A stretch of 64,000 nt of DNA, taken from assembly GCF_008086045.1 (NCBI RefSeq), contig NZ_VSEY01000001.1, positions 124,001-188,000 on the forward strand, written 5' to 3'. Each line of letters begins with the position of its first letter. Position 1 is the stretch's first letter. The DNA is from Nonomuraea sp. PA05 (GTDB lineage Bacteria > Actinomycetota > Actinomycetes > Streptosporangiales > Streptosporangiaceae). Below the pieces are notes generated by a model that had not been told where the DNA came from, did no database searches, and worked only from the letters and a program-made list of their open reading frames with translations. The translations under genes and the position numbers were made by a program. This document shows positions 8,461-16,503 of the stretch, one piece after another.

Positions 8461-9354
8461 ATGACAGAACAGCAGCAGCCCTGGCAGTGGGACGAGCAGA
8501 CCTGGCGGGGCCACGTCGCCCGCGTGCGCGCCGGCCGCCCCCTGCGCCCCGCCTCCTGGCCCGGCGGCGCCCGCGTCGCCGTCGCGCTGTCCTTCGACTC
8601 CGACCACGAGACGATCCCGCTGCGTGACGGCGAGACCAGGCCCGGCAAGCTGGCCCAGGGCGAGTACGGCTCCCGCGTCGGCGTGCCCCGCGTGCTGCGC
8701 CTGCTGGAGCGCCACCGCATCCCCGCCTCGTTCTTCATGCCGGCGGTCTCGGCGCTGCTGCACCCCGGCGAGGTGCGCGACTACGTGGCCGCCGGCCACG
8801 AGGTCGCCATGCACGGCTGGATCCACGAGCGCAACATGCTGCTCGACCCGGCCGACGAGCGGGAGCTGGCCCTGCGCGCCGCCGACACGCTGGAGAAGCT
8901 GTCCGGCGCCCGCCCCGTCGGCATCCGCACGCCGTCGTGGGACTTCTCCGACCACACCCTGGCCATCACCATGGAGCTGGGCCTGCGCTACGACTCCTCG
9001 CTGATGGCCGACGACGAGCCGTACGAGCTGCTGGCCGGCGGCGAGCCCACCGGCATCGTGGAGATCCCGGTCGAGTGGATCAGGGACGACGCGCCGTACC
9101 TGATGATGGAGCGCTACGGCGCGCTGCGGCCGTACACGCCGCCGCGGCAGGCGGCGGCGATCTGGCGTGACGAGTTCGACGGCGCGCTGGCGGAGGGCGG
9201 GCTGTTCCAGCTCACCCTGCACCCGCACATCATCGGCCACCGCTCCCGGATGGCCGCGCTGAGCGAGTTGCTGGAGCACATCACCGCGCACGACGGCGTC
9301 TGGTATGCCACGCACGCCCAGATCGCCGGGTACGTCCTGGAGCACGCCGCATGA
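8461..9354 (+). CDS. Polysaccharide-deacetylase-fold hydrolase (PuuE/allantoinase-like subgroup)
   Basis: A 297-residue NodB-fold protein. The metal and base motif SFDSDHET (D46, D48) replaces the classic TFDD, and motif 2 is HGWIHERN (H118, H122), followed by RTPSWDFSD and a late LTLHPHIIGHRSRM. This pattern belongs to cytosolic relatives such as PuuE allantoinase and cyclic-imide hydrolases, not to cell-wall chitin deacetylases, and there is no signal peptide. It overlaps the MHS transporter gene by four bases. I infer hydrolysis of an imported small amide or imide; the substrate is unknown. Confidence 0.82.
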   Translation: MTEQQQPWQWDEQTWRGHVARVRAGRPLRPASWPGGARVAVALSFDSDHETIPLRDGETRPGKLAQGEYGSRVGVPRVLRLLERHRIPASFFMPAVSALLHPGEVRDYVAAGHEVAMHGWIHERNMLLDPADERELALRAADTLEKLSGARPVGIRTPSWDFSDHTLAITMELGLRYDSSLMADDEPYELLAGGEPTGIVEIPVEWIRDDAPYLMMERYGALRPYTPPRQAAAIWRDEFDGALAEGGLFQLTLHPHIIGHRSRMAALSELLEHITAHDGVWYATHAQIAGYVLEHAA

Positions 9355-10640
9355 CCGCCACCGCCACCCCCGTCACCCGCCTGACCCCCCAGCAGCGCAA
9401 GGCCATCGTGGCCGGCGCCATCGGCAACACCGTCGAATGGGTGGACTGGGCGATCTACACCACGTTCGCCGCGGTGTTCTCCAAGCAGTTCTTCCCCTCC
9501 GGCGACGAGACGGTGAGCCTGCTGTCCACGCTGGCCGTCTTCGCCGTCGGCTTCCTCATGCGGCCCATCGGCGGCGCCATCCTGGGCGCGTACGGCGACC
9601 GGTACGGCCGGAAGAAGGGTATGACGCTGACCATCTCGCTGATGGCGGCGGCCGCGTTCGTGATCGCCATCTGCCCCGGCTACGAGAGCATCGGCATCCT
9701 CGCGCCGATCGTGCTGGTGCTGGCCCGGCTGGTGCAGGGCTTCTCGGCGGGCGGCGAGTTCGGCACCTCCTCGGCCTTCCTGGTCGAGTCCGCCGCGCCG
9801 GGGCGGCGCGCGTTCGCCGGGTCCTGGCAGCAGGTGTCGGTCGGCGGCGGCGTGCTGATCGCCTCCGGCCTGGGCACCGTGCTCACCTCCACGCTGGACG
9901 AGGCGGCGCTGCAGAGCTGGGGCTGGCGCGTCGCGTTCGTCCTCGGCGGCCTGCTCGGGCTGGTCGGCCTGTGGCTGCGGGTCTCGGTGCCGGAGACCGA
10001 GGCGTTCGCCAAGGCCGCCTCCGACGGCAGGACCCGCGCCAACCCGCTCGTCGTGATGGTCAGGGACCATCCCAGGGCGGCGCTGCGGGTGGCCGGCGTG
10101 ACGATCGCCGGGACGCTGCTGTACTACGTCTGGGTCAGCTACATGCCGACGTACGCGCACGTCGACACCGGCATCCCGCTGAACCAGGCGCTGCTGGCCA
10201 ACACGATCGCGGTGCTGGTGTTCCTGATCCTGCTGCCGTTCGGCGGGCTGCTGTCGGACCTGGTGGGGCGCAAGCCCACGATGGTCGGCTTCGCCCTGGG
10301 GTTCCTGGTGCTGGCCTGGCCGGCGTTCCGGTTCCTCGACGGCGGGTTCGGGTCGCTGCTGGTCATCGAGCTCGTCGGGATGGTGTTCCTGGTCGGCTAC
10401 TCGGCCAACTGCGCGGCGATCATGGCCGAGCAGTTCCCCGCCGAGGTGCGCACGACCGGGATCGGGCTGCCGTACGCGCTGGCCGTGGCGATCTTCGGGG
10501 GCACCGCTCCGTACGTCACCACCTGGCTCAGCTCCAGCGGCCACCGCGACCTGGTGTGGATGTACGTGGCCGCCGCCGCGCTCATCGGCGTGATCGTCTA
10601 CGCCACCATGCCCGAGACCAAGGGAAAGGAGCTGACATGA
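9351..10640 (+). CDS. MFS transporter, metabolite:H+ symporter (MHS) family
   Basis: A 429-residue, 12-helix transporter. The N-terminus has the MHS signature (AIGNTVEWVDWAIYTTFAAV), and loop 2-3 carries GAYGDRYGRKKGM, the conserved G-x-x-x-D-R-x-G-R-[KR]. The later motif LLSDLVGRKPTM is the second-half copy. Family members import citrate, ketoglutarate, shikimate and similar acids with protons. It overlaps its neighbours on both sides by four bases, so it should bring in the substrate handled by the deacetylase, SDR and reductase. Confidence 0.9.
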   Translation: MTATATPVTRLTPQQRKAIVAGAIGNTVEWVDWAIYTTFAAVFSKQFFPSGDETVSLLSTLAVFAVGFLMRPIGGAILGAYGDRYGRKKGMTLTISLMAAAAFVIAICPGYESIGILAPIVLVLARLVQGFSAGGEFGTSSAFLVESAAPGRRAFAGSWQQVSVGGGVLIASGLGTVLTSTLDEAALQSWGWRVAFVLGGLLGLVGLWLRVSVPETEAFAKAASDGRTRANPLVVMVRDHPRAALRVAGVTIAGTLLYYVWVSYMPTYAHVDTGIPLNQALLANTIAVLVFLILLPFGGLLSDLVGRKPTMVGFALGFLVLAWPAFRFLDGGFGSLLVIELVGMVFLVGYSANCAAIMAEQFPAEVRTTGIGLPYALAVAIFGGTAPYVTTWLSSSGHRDLVWMYVAAAALIGVIVYATMPETKGKELT

Positions 10641-11383
10641 CCCGCCACGTCCTCGTCACCGGTGCGGCGAGCGGCATCGGCGCCGGCGTGTGCGAGCTGT
10701 ACGCCGCCGAGGGCGCCGCCGTCACCGCCGTGGACCTGCGGGCGGCAGGACCGCGCTCGATCGTGGCCGACCTGGCCGACGCCGAGGCCGCCGAACGGGT
10801 GGTCGAGCGGGCCTGGCAGGCGTACGGGCCGGTGGACGTCGTGGTGAACGCGGCCGGCATCTACCCGGCCACGCCGTTCCTGGAGATGACCGCCGCCCAG
10901 TGGGACCGGGTGCAGGACGTCAACGTCCGCGCCCCCATGCTGATCACCGCCGCGTTCGGCCGGGCCTGCGCCGCGGCCGGCCGTCCCGGGGCGGTGGTGA
11001 ACATCGCCTCGGGCGCCGCGCTGCGCGCCCGCCCGGGCGCGGCGCACTACTGCACGTCGAAGGCGGCGCTGGAGATGCTCACCAAGGCCGCCGCGATCGA
11101 GCTGGGCCCGATCGGGGTACGCGTCAACGCCGTCAGCCCCGGCTTCGTCACCGTCGACAGCGCCGCCAACCCGGTCACCGAGGAGTACGCAGCCGCCGTC
11201 TCGGCCAACGCCCTCGGCCGGCGCGGCGTGCCCGGCGACGTGGCGCGGGCCGTGCGCTGGCTGGCGGGCGAGGAGGCCGGGTGGGTGACGGGCACCGTCC
11301 TGCGCGTGGACGGCGGGGCGTCGGCGGGCACCACCGCCCTGCCCCTGCACTGGAACGGAACGAGCGAGGTGCAACGGGCATGA
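10637..11383 (+). CDS. Short-chain dehydrogenase/reductase
   Basis: A 248-residue classical SDR. The cofactor motif is TGAASGIGAG (TGxxxGxG), the structural motif NAAG is present, the catalytic Ser lies in VVNIASGAAL, and the YxxxK motif is YCTSK. The C-terminal VDGGAS is typical. The tail HWNGTSEVQRA lies inside the first copy of a 35-base tandem repeat, so the last 11 residues are encoded by repeat DNA. The ATG at 10637 overlaps the transporter stop (ATGA). Confidence 0.9.
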   Translation: MTRHVLVTGAASGIGAGVCELYAAEGAAVTAVDLRAAGPRSIVADLADAEAAERVVERAWQAYGPVDVVVNAAGIYPATPFLEMTAAQWDRVQDVNVRAPMLITAAFGRACAAAGRPGAVVNIASGAALRARPGAAHYCTSKAALEMLTKAAAIELGPIGVRVNAVSPGFVTVDSAANPVTEEYAAAVSANALGRRGVPGDVARAVRWLAGEEAGWVTGTVLRVDGGASAGTTALPLHWNGTSEVQRA

Positions 11384-11418
11384 ACTGGAACGGAACGGAC
11401 GGGGTGCAACGGGCATGA
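11380..11418 (+). CDS. Repeat-born 12-residue mini-ORF (first)
   Basis: Reads MNWNGTDGVQRA. It starts in the ATGA that ends the SDR gene and stops in the ATGA that starts the second mini-ORF. It has the same sequence as the SDR tail apart from two changes and has no function I can propose other than carrying ribosomes across the duplicated junction. Confidence 0.35.
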   Translation: MNWNGTDGVQRA

Positions 11419-11453
11419 ACTGGAACGGAACGGGCGGGGTGCGACGGCCATGA
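11415..11453 (+). CDS. Repeat-born 12-residue mini-ORF (second)
   Basis: Reads MNWNGTGGVRRP and ends in the ATGA that supplies the start codon of the reductase gene at 11450. Translation of the reductase may depend on termination and re-initiation through this chain. Confidence 0.35.
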   Translation: MNWNGTGGVRRP

Positions 11454-12448
11454 ACGACTATGTCATCGTCGGTGGCGGCGCCATCGGCGGCACGATCGCC
11501 TTCCACCTGGCCGAGGCCGGGCACGAGGTGCTGCTCGTGGACGCCGACCCCGCGCACGTGGCGGCGGTCCGCGCAGGCGGCCTCGTCCTGCGCGGCGCGG
11601 ACGGCGACCGCCGCGTCCGGGTGCGCGCCGCCACCCCCGAGGAGGCGGACGGGCCGCTGCGGCACGTGCTGCTGTGCGTCAAGGCGCAGGCCACCGCCGG
11701 CGCGGCCGGCTGGATCGCGCCACGGCTCGCCCCCGACGGGTATGTCGTCTCGGTGCAGAACGGCCTGAACGAGCAGCTCATCGCCTCGTACGTGGGCGAC
11801 GCGCGGACCGTCGGCGCGTTCGTCAACATCTTCGCCGACGTGGTCGAGCCGGGCGTGATCAAGGACGGGGGGCCGGGCGCGTTCGTGATCGGCGAGGTGG
11901 ACGGCGGCTCCAGCCCGCGCGTGGACCGGCTCGTCGCCGACCTGGCCGGGCTCGGCGCCAAGGCCACCGGCAACGTCGGCGGTTACCTGTGGGCCAAGCT
12001 CGGGTTCGGCGCCATGCTGAGCGCGACCGCGCTGGCCGACGCGCCCATGGCCGGCCTGATCGACCGGCACCGGCCGCTCATGCACGCGCTGGTGGCCGAG
12101 GTGTTCACCGTGGCGGGCACGCTGGGGCTGCGGCTGGAGCCGTTCGACGCGTTCGACGCGCGGGCGTACCTGCCGGGGGCGCCTGAGCAGGCGCGGGAGG
12201 AGGCGACCGACCGGCTGACGGCGTGGCTGCGTACCCAGCCGAAGGACCGCAGCGGCATCTGGCGCGACATCGCCGTCCGGCACCGGCCGATCGAGGTGCA
12301 CGACCACTACCGGCCGGTGTTCGCGCAGGCGCGGGCGGCGGGGGTGGCCACGCCGCTGCTGAGCGGCATGCTGGCGCGGCTGGCCGAGGTGGAGACGGGC
12401 CGCTCGCCGATGAGCGAGCGGCATCTCACCGAGCTGCTCGCCTCCTGA
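11450..12448 (+). CDS. Ketopantoate reductase family (PanE/ApbA-like) NAD(P)-dependent reductase
   Basis: A 332-residue protein with an N-terminal GGGAIGGTIAFHLAEAGHEVLLVD Rossmann motif, an LLCVKAQAT segment, the QNGLNEQ motif and a C-terminal all-helical domain as in PanE. True PanE reduces 2-dehydropantoate; operon-linked relatives in catabolic clusters act on other 2-keto or 3-hydroxy acids, so panE is not assigned. The gene is bracketed by short tandem repeats at both ends (35-base x3 over its start, 31-base x3 over its stop). Confidence 0.85.
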   Translation: MNDYVIVGGGAIGGTIAFHLAEAGHEVLLVDADPAHVAAVRAGGLVLRGADGDRRVRVRAATPEEADGPLRHVLLCVKAQATAGAAGWIAPRLAPDGYVVSVQNGLNEQLIASYVGDARTVGAFVNIFADVVEPGVIKDGGPGAFVIGEVDGGSSPRVDRLVADLAGLGAKATGNVGGYLWAKLGFGAMLSATALADAPMAGLIDRHRPLMHALVAEVFTVAGTLGLRLEPFDAFDARAYLPGAPEQAREEATDRLTAWLRTQPKDRSGIWRDIAVRHRPIEVHDHYRPVFAQARAAGVATPLLSGMLARLAEVETGRSPMSERHLTELLAS

Positions 12449-12532
12449 GAGCTGAGCCCTGAGAGCTGTCGCCTCCTGAGAGCTGAGCCCTGAGAGCTGT
12501 CGCGTCCTGAGAGCTGAGCCCTGAGAGCTGAG
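12440..12532 (+). repeat. 31-base tandem repeat, three copies, over a gene 3' end
   Basis: Copies at 12440-12470, 12471-12501 and 12502-12532, each starting GCCTCCTGAG or GCGTCCTGAG and built around AGCTGAGCCCTGAGAGCTG. The first copy contains the reductase stop codon. Just after the array, GAGCTGCTCGCGTCCTGAG (12530-12548) repeats the gene's last codons (12431-12449) with one change. The unit is itself two near-repeats of a GAGAGCTG motif, so slipped-strand expansion is likely. Confidence 0.88.
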
Positions 12533-12629
12533 CTGCTCGCGTCCTGAGGGCATCCCCGCCGGGCTACGATCGCGTCATGGCCGGTCGTTCAGCCGCCCTC
12601 GCGAGGGCCACGCGCGGGCGGGGCGAGCC

Positions 12630-13637
12630 ATGGAGCCGTTGACGTTCGACAGCCGCGACCTCGGGCAGACCGAGGAGTTCCTCAGCAAGGTCTACGCCAG
12701 AATGCGCCTCGGCTCCGACGCGGAGCGCCCGCGCACCACGGTCTCCCGCCAGGTCCTGGGGCCGATCGGCGTCGACCGGGTGCGGCTCGACTGCACCATG
12801 GACTACGAGGTGCATCCGCTCGGCAAGCTGTGCCTGCTCCTGGTGAAGTCGGGAACCATCGCGCAGCAGGTCGCGGGCCAGGAGCAGGAGGTGTTCGGGC
12901 CGGGCGACGCCGTGTTGTTCGCGCCGCCGGACCGGCCCTACTCCGGCCGGATCCGCCACGCGGCCGGCACCTTCGTCCTGCTCGGCGACGCGCTGCTGGA
13001 GGAGGTGGCCGGCGCCGCCGGGGACCGCGCGCCCGGGCCCGTGCGGCTGCTGGGACACCGGCCCGTCTCCGCCCTCGCGGCCCACCACCTCCAGCGGACG
13101 ATCACCTACCTGCGCGACGACGTCCTGGCCGACCCGGACCTGGCCGGCGAGCCGCTCGTCGTCTCCACGGCCGGGCAGCTCCTGGCCGCCAGCGTCCTGG
13201 CGGCCCTGCCCAGCAACGCCGCGGCCGCGTCCGACGCCACCGGCGCCGACCGCCACGACGCCCACCCCCAGACGCTGCGCCGCGCCGTCGCCTTCATCGA
13301 CGAGCACATCGGCATGCCCATCGGCATCGCCGACATCGCCGCCGCCTGCGGCGTCACCGCCCGCGCCCTGCAGTACGCCTTCCGCCGGCACCTGAACACC
13401 ACCCCGCTGCGCTACCTCCGCCAGGCCCGCATGGCCCGCGCGCACGCCGAGCTGCGGTCCGGCGACCCCGCCGAGACCACGGTGGCCGCGATCGCCGCCC
13501 GCTGGGGCTTCTTCCACCCGGGCAAGTTCGCCCTGTCCTACCGGGCCGCCTACGGGTGCGCGCCCAGTGACACATTGCACGTTTACCCCGAACCGATTTC
13601 GCTGATGGGACAGCAGAGGGCGGATCCCTTCGCCTAG
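12630..13637 (+). CDS. AraC-family transcriptional regulator
   Basis: A 335-residue regulator. The N-terminal half is a cupin-like sensing domain (AraC_binding_2 type; GDAVLFAPPDRPYSG). The C-terminal 110 residues hold two helix-turn-helix units: IGIADIAAACGVTARALQYAFRRH and TTVAAIAARWGFFHPGKFALSYRAAYG. It follows the catabolic operon on the same strand and may regulate it or the STAS gene downstream. The start ATG at 12630 gives a good fit with the cupin domain. Confidence 0.88.
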   Translation: MEPLTFDSRDLGQTEEFLSKVYARMRLGSDAERPRTTVSRQVLGPIGVDRVRLDCTMDYEVHPLGKLCLLLVKSGTIAQQVAGQEQEVFGPGDAVLFAPPDRPYSGRIRHAAGTFVLLGDALLEEVAGAAGDRAPGPVRLLGHRPVSALAAHHLQRTITYLRDDVLADPDLAGEPLVVSTAGQLLAASVLAALPSNAAAASDATGADRHDAHPQTLRRAVAFIDEHIGMPIGIADIAAACGVTARALQYAFRRHLNTTPLRYLRQARMARAHAELRSGDPAETTVAAIAARWGFFHPGKFALSYRAAYGCAPSDTLHVYPEPISLMGQQRADPFA

Positions 13638-13674
13638 TGTGCTGACCGGGCACGGTCGCAGGGCGAAGAGTGAA

Positions 13675-13812
13675 GTGACAACGATCGACGCCGTGCCGGC
13701 ACAGATCCCCCGGACGATGGAGCCCACGCTGGAACAGATGCACACGACCGCGTCCAGGCTCGTCCTTCCGGCACCGCGACCGCAGGCCGCCAAGGCGTCA
13801 TGTCGTCCCTGA
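13675..13812 (+). CDS. Possible small protein of 45 residues
   Basis: A GTG-started frame (MTTIDAVPAQIPRTMEPTLE, and so on) with actinomycete-like third-position GC that runs into the STAS gene start (overlap 13800-13812). A weak GAAGAG precedes it. The arrangement resembles a coupled small gene, but I see no recognised domain, so it could equally be non-coding leader DNA of the STAS gene. Confidence 0.3.
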   Translation: MTTIDAVPAQIPRTMEPTLEQMHTTASRLVLPAPRPQAAKASCRP

Positions 13813-14168
13813 AGCTGACCTGCCGGGAGCTGCCCGGCGGCGTGCTGATCGCGGTGGCGGGCGAGCTCGACTCCACCAACGCCGACGACCTGGAGAGCTA
13901 CGCCGAGCGGCGCCGCCTCCCGGGGCCGGGCATGGTCCTCGACCTGACCGGATTGACCTTCATGGACAGCCGCGGCCTGCACGTCCTGTTACGGCTGAAC
14001 GCCGCCGTCCGCGAGCAGGGCGGGCTGCTGCGCCTGGCGGGTGTGCAGGACGTGCCCGCGCGCGTCCTGCAGATCACCGGGGTGTGGCTGGCCCTGCACA
14101 TCCATCCCGACGCCCGGCACGCCGCCACCGCGATGCGCGAGCACCAGGCGGCCGCCAGGCCGACCTGA
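13800..14168 (+). CDS. STAS-domain anti-sigma factor antagonist
   Basis: A 122-residue SpoIIAA-like protein. The strand LIAVAGELDSTNADDL and the conserved MVLDLTGLTFMDSRGLHVLLRL contain the phosphorylatable serine (MDSRG). In its unphosphorylated form such a protein binds an anti-sigma kinase and frees a sigma factor. The SpoIIE-type phosphatase with a kinase-like domain at 53217-55199 could belong to the same kind of switch, but no direct link is visible. Confidence 0.87.
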   Translation: MSSLKLTCRELPGGVLIAVAGELDSTNADDLESYAERRRLPGPGMVLDLTGLTFMDSRGLHVLLRLNAAVREQGGLLRLAGVQDVPARVLQITGVWLALHIHPDARHAATAMREHQAAARPT

Positions 14169-14242
14169 CCCGGGCGTCACGGCGTGCCGCGCTGTCCTGT
14201 CCAATAGGTGTGACCACCGGCGGCGGCAGCGAGGAGAACACC

Positions 14243-14749
14243 GTGGCGGCTCACGGCCTGATGTCCCTGCTGCACGCGGTGGCGGTGGCGGCCGGCTGCG
14301 GGCTGGCTCTCGCGCCCGCCCTGCTGCCCTCCGGGCGCGCCGCCAGGAAGTGGCCGTACGCCGCGATGGCGTTCGGCATGGCGGCCGGGCATCTGAACGG
14401 GCTCTTCCTCGTCGTCGCGGTGCTCGTGCTGCTGACCGCCGGCTGGCTCTGCGGCTCACCCTCCCGCCGGGCCGAACTCGGCCACCACCTCCAGGACTTC
14501 GTCGTCATGTCCGTGCTGCTGGTGCTGGCGGCGCTCGGCGGGCCCGCGCTCGCCGGAGACCCGTCCGGGCACGCGCACGGCGCAGGGGGGCTGGCGGCGG
14601 CGGCCCTGGTCATCGGGGTGGTCTGGACGTGCGCGCGGCTGGTGCGCGTCGTGGCCGGGCGGCACGGTGATCGCGGGACGTTCGAGCGGGACGCGTGCTC
14701 GGCGGGGATGGCGGCCAGCATGACGTTCATGGCCGCGCTCGCCCTGTGA
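14243..14749 (+). CDS. Small polytopic membrane protein (DUF5134-like)
   Basis: A 168-residue protein with about five hydrophobic helices, a GHLNGLF motif in helix 2 region, a HAHGAGG loop and a C-terminal CSAGMAASMTFMAAL helix. The His/Met-containing pattern resembles actinobacterial DUF5134 proteins. The GTG at 14243 is chosen because GAGGAG stands six bases upstream; the frame stays open further upstream but without a ribosome site. Function unknown. Confidence 0.65.
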   Translation: MAAHGLMSLLHAVAVAAGCGLALAPALLPSGRAARKWPYAAMAFGMAAGHLNGLFLVVAVLVLLTAGWLCGSPSRRAELGHHLQDFVVMSVLLVLAALGGPALAGDPSGHAHGAGGLAAAALVIGVVWTCARLVRVVAGRHGDRGTFERDACSAGMAASMTFMAALAL

Positions 14750-14775
14750 ACGTCCGAACCGCGGCCGGTCCTGCG

Positions 14776-15540
14776 TTAGTTCCCGTGCGGATCGGCGGCG
14801 TTCAGCATCGCCACGACCTGCTCATAATCACCCCGCGCCTCCCCGTACCGCAGGAACTTCACCCGCTCCACCTGGATCTCCTTCGCGTCCGGCTGCGTCT
14901 CCAGCAGCTCCACGACCTCCGCCACGAACTCCTCCAGCGGCATCGCGAACTCGCTCTCCTCCTGCCCGGGCAGCAGCGCCGTCCGCACGGACGGCGGCTC
15001 CAGCTCCACGACCTGCACCCCCGTACCGTCCAGCTGCAGCCGCAGCGACTCACTCAGCATGTGGATCGCGGCCTTGGAGGCGTTGTAGCTCGGCGTCACC
15101 CTGAGCGGCGCGAACGCCAGACCCGAGGAGACCGTGACGATCGTGGCGCCCGGCCGCGTCTGGAGATGCTCGACGAACGCGGCGATGAGCCGGATCGGGC
15201 CCAGCACGTTGGTCGTCACCACCTCCTCCGCCGAGGCCAGGAACGACTCGGGCCGCCGCCAGTCTTCGATCCGCATGATGCCGGCCATCGTGATCAGCAC
15301 GTTGAGGCCGGGGTGGCGGGCCAGCACCTGCTTGGCCGCGGCCTCGATGCTCGCCGCGTCCGTCGTGTCGATGCGTACCGTGCCGAGGCCGGGGTTCTCG
15401 GCGGCGATGCGGTCGAGCAGGTCCGTGCGGCGGCCGCCGATGATGACCGTGTTGCCCTTGGCGCGGAGGGCGAGGGCGAGGGCGAGGCCGATGCCGCTGG
15501 TGGCGCCGGGGATGAAGATGGTGTTTCCGGAGATGTTCAT
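14776..15540 (-). CDS. Short-chain dehydrogenase (DltE-like)
   Basis: A 254-residue SDR. The cofactor motif is PGATSGIGLALALALR, followed by NTVIIGGRR, which favours NADP(H). The catalytic Ser lies in TIVTVSSGLAF and the YxxxK motif is YNASK. The C-terminal part (SEFAMPLEEFVAEVVELLE) matches the DltE-type oxidoreductases, most of which have no known substrate. The ATG at 15540 fits; residues upstream are shadow. It stands alone, convergent with the membrane-protein gene. Confidence 0.88.
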   Translation of the reverse strand: MNISGNTIFIPGATSGIGLALALALRAKGNTVIIGGRRTDLLDRIAAENPGLGTVRIDTTDAASIEAAAKQVLARHPGLNVLITMAGIMRIEDWRRPESFLASAEEVVTTNVLGPIRLIAAFVEHLQTRPGATIVTVSSGLAFAPLRVTPSYNASKAAIHMLSESLRLQLDGTGVQVVELEPPSVRTALLPGQEESEFAMPLEEFVAEVVELLETQPDAKEIQVERVKFLRYGEARGDYEQVVAMLNAADPHGN

Positions 15541-15689
15541 GTCTTTGAGCTTGGCGCGATTTCCGGTGCGGGTGCAGAGAGCGGTCATCGGGGGATCGGC
15601 GATCCCCCGATCGCGCGAGTGAATGCCGCTGTCCATGCTCCGGACACGTCGCTGAGCTCCTGTTTCTCCTTTGGTGGGCGGGGTGGTGC

Positions 15690-15994
15690 GGGTGGAGGGA
15701 GGAGCGGGGAAGGCCCGGTCGATCGCCGATCAGGTGCGCGCCGAACTCGTCGTGGACGCGCTGCGGGCCGCGGCGCACACTCGCGTGGCGCGTTCGGCAC
15801 CAGTGCCGACAAACGCGGCGGCCGAGTCCTTCAACGCGAGTCTGAAACGTGAGACGCCACAGGGCGCGCACCGCTGGCCTGACGCCCGCACCGCCCGCCT
15901 GGCCGTGTTCCGCTGGATCACCCGCTACAACACGGTCCGACGGCACTCCCACCTCGGCCAGCTCAGCCCGATCGACTACGAGAAGACGGCGCCA
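15690..15994 (+). mobile_element. IS3-family transposase remnant with internal deletion
   Basis: Two pieces of an IS3-type transposase catalytic domain are joined in frame: a RSIADQVRAELVVDALRAA piece and, after a gap, a NAAAESFNASLKRE...WITRYNTVRRHSHLGQLSP piece, which is the end of the rve domain. The stretch between them that carries the second catalytic Asp (normally a HSDHG-type motif) is missing. No terminal inverted repeats are evident. It is clearly a dead fragment. Confidence 0.8.
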
Positions 15995-16503
15995 GCGGGA
16001 CGAACTGCGTCAGCAGGCGGACTCCACCCGGAGCCGGAGCGCAGTGACCCTGCTGGAGCTGGAGGCGTTGCAAACGCGGTTACGGCAGGAGCGGTACGCC
16101 GGTGCCGGCGCGCTCAGTTTCACCGAGACGCGCAAGGTCGGAACGGGTGAGGTCGTCGCCGTGTCCGTCCATAAGGCCGATCGCTCCCGACGCCCTGGCA
16201 AGCCATGTGGAAAATCTCGGCCAGACGCCGGTGGAGCAGTGCAAGACCTGCATGAGAGCACCTTGCGCCCGGCCAAGCCGCGACGGCCACGCCGCTCGCT
16301 GGACAACAACCAGGCCGACCTGTGGGCCAGCCTGACGGGCGGAGGTCAGCGCATTCAGGTGTTCCTGGAGGAGATCCAGGTCTCGCAGATCAAACCGGGC
16401 GACGATCTGGCGGCGAAGGTGCCCGAAGGCATGACCTGGGTGGGGCCAGACCAAGTACGAGTGAAAGGGGCAGCGTCCCTTCCCGCCTCGGAGAAGTCGC
16501 TGA
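15995..16503. other. Non-coding or decayed stretch between IS and integrase remnants
   Basis: A plus-strand frame stays open here and contains a short helical segment (ALQTRLRQERYAGAG) and a QIKPGDDLAAKVPEGMTW segment, but neither matches a family I recognise and the frame runs across the IS remnant and the integrase remnant. It may be the end of a gene truncated by insertion. I see no start site or regulatory signal. Confidence 0.4.

Larger units (their letters stand above)
11350..11454 (+). repeat. 35-base tandem repeat, three copies, at a gene junction
   Basis: Three head-to-tail copies (11350-11384, 11385-11419, 11420-11454) begin CTGGAACGGAACG and end with CATGAA. Copies 1 and 2 differ at three positions; copy 3 has a few more changes. 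Each copy ends in an ATGA stop/start overlap, so the junction between the SDR gene and the reductase gene has been duplicated twice, leaving two 12-codon open frames chained by ATGA overlaps between the genes. Confidence 0.9.

Noticed and set aside
7435..9345. A 636-codon minus-strand frame opposite the Lrp and deacetylase genes
   Set aside because: Low-complexity translation and full overlap with two well-supported plus-strand genes.
11350..12548. Short repeats as a possible CRISPR array
   Set aside because: The units are directly adjacent without spacers and overlap coding sequence. There is no CRISPR array or cas gene in the window.
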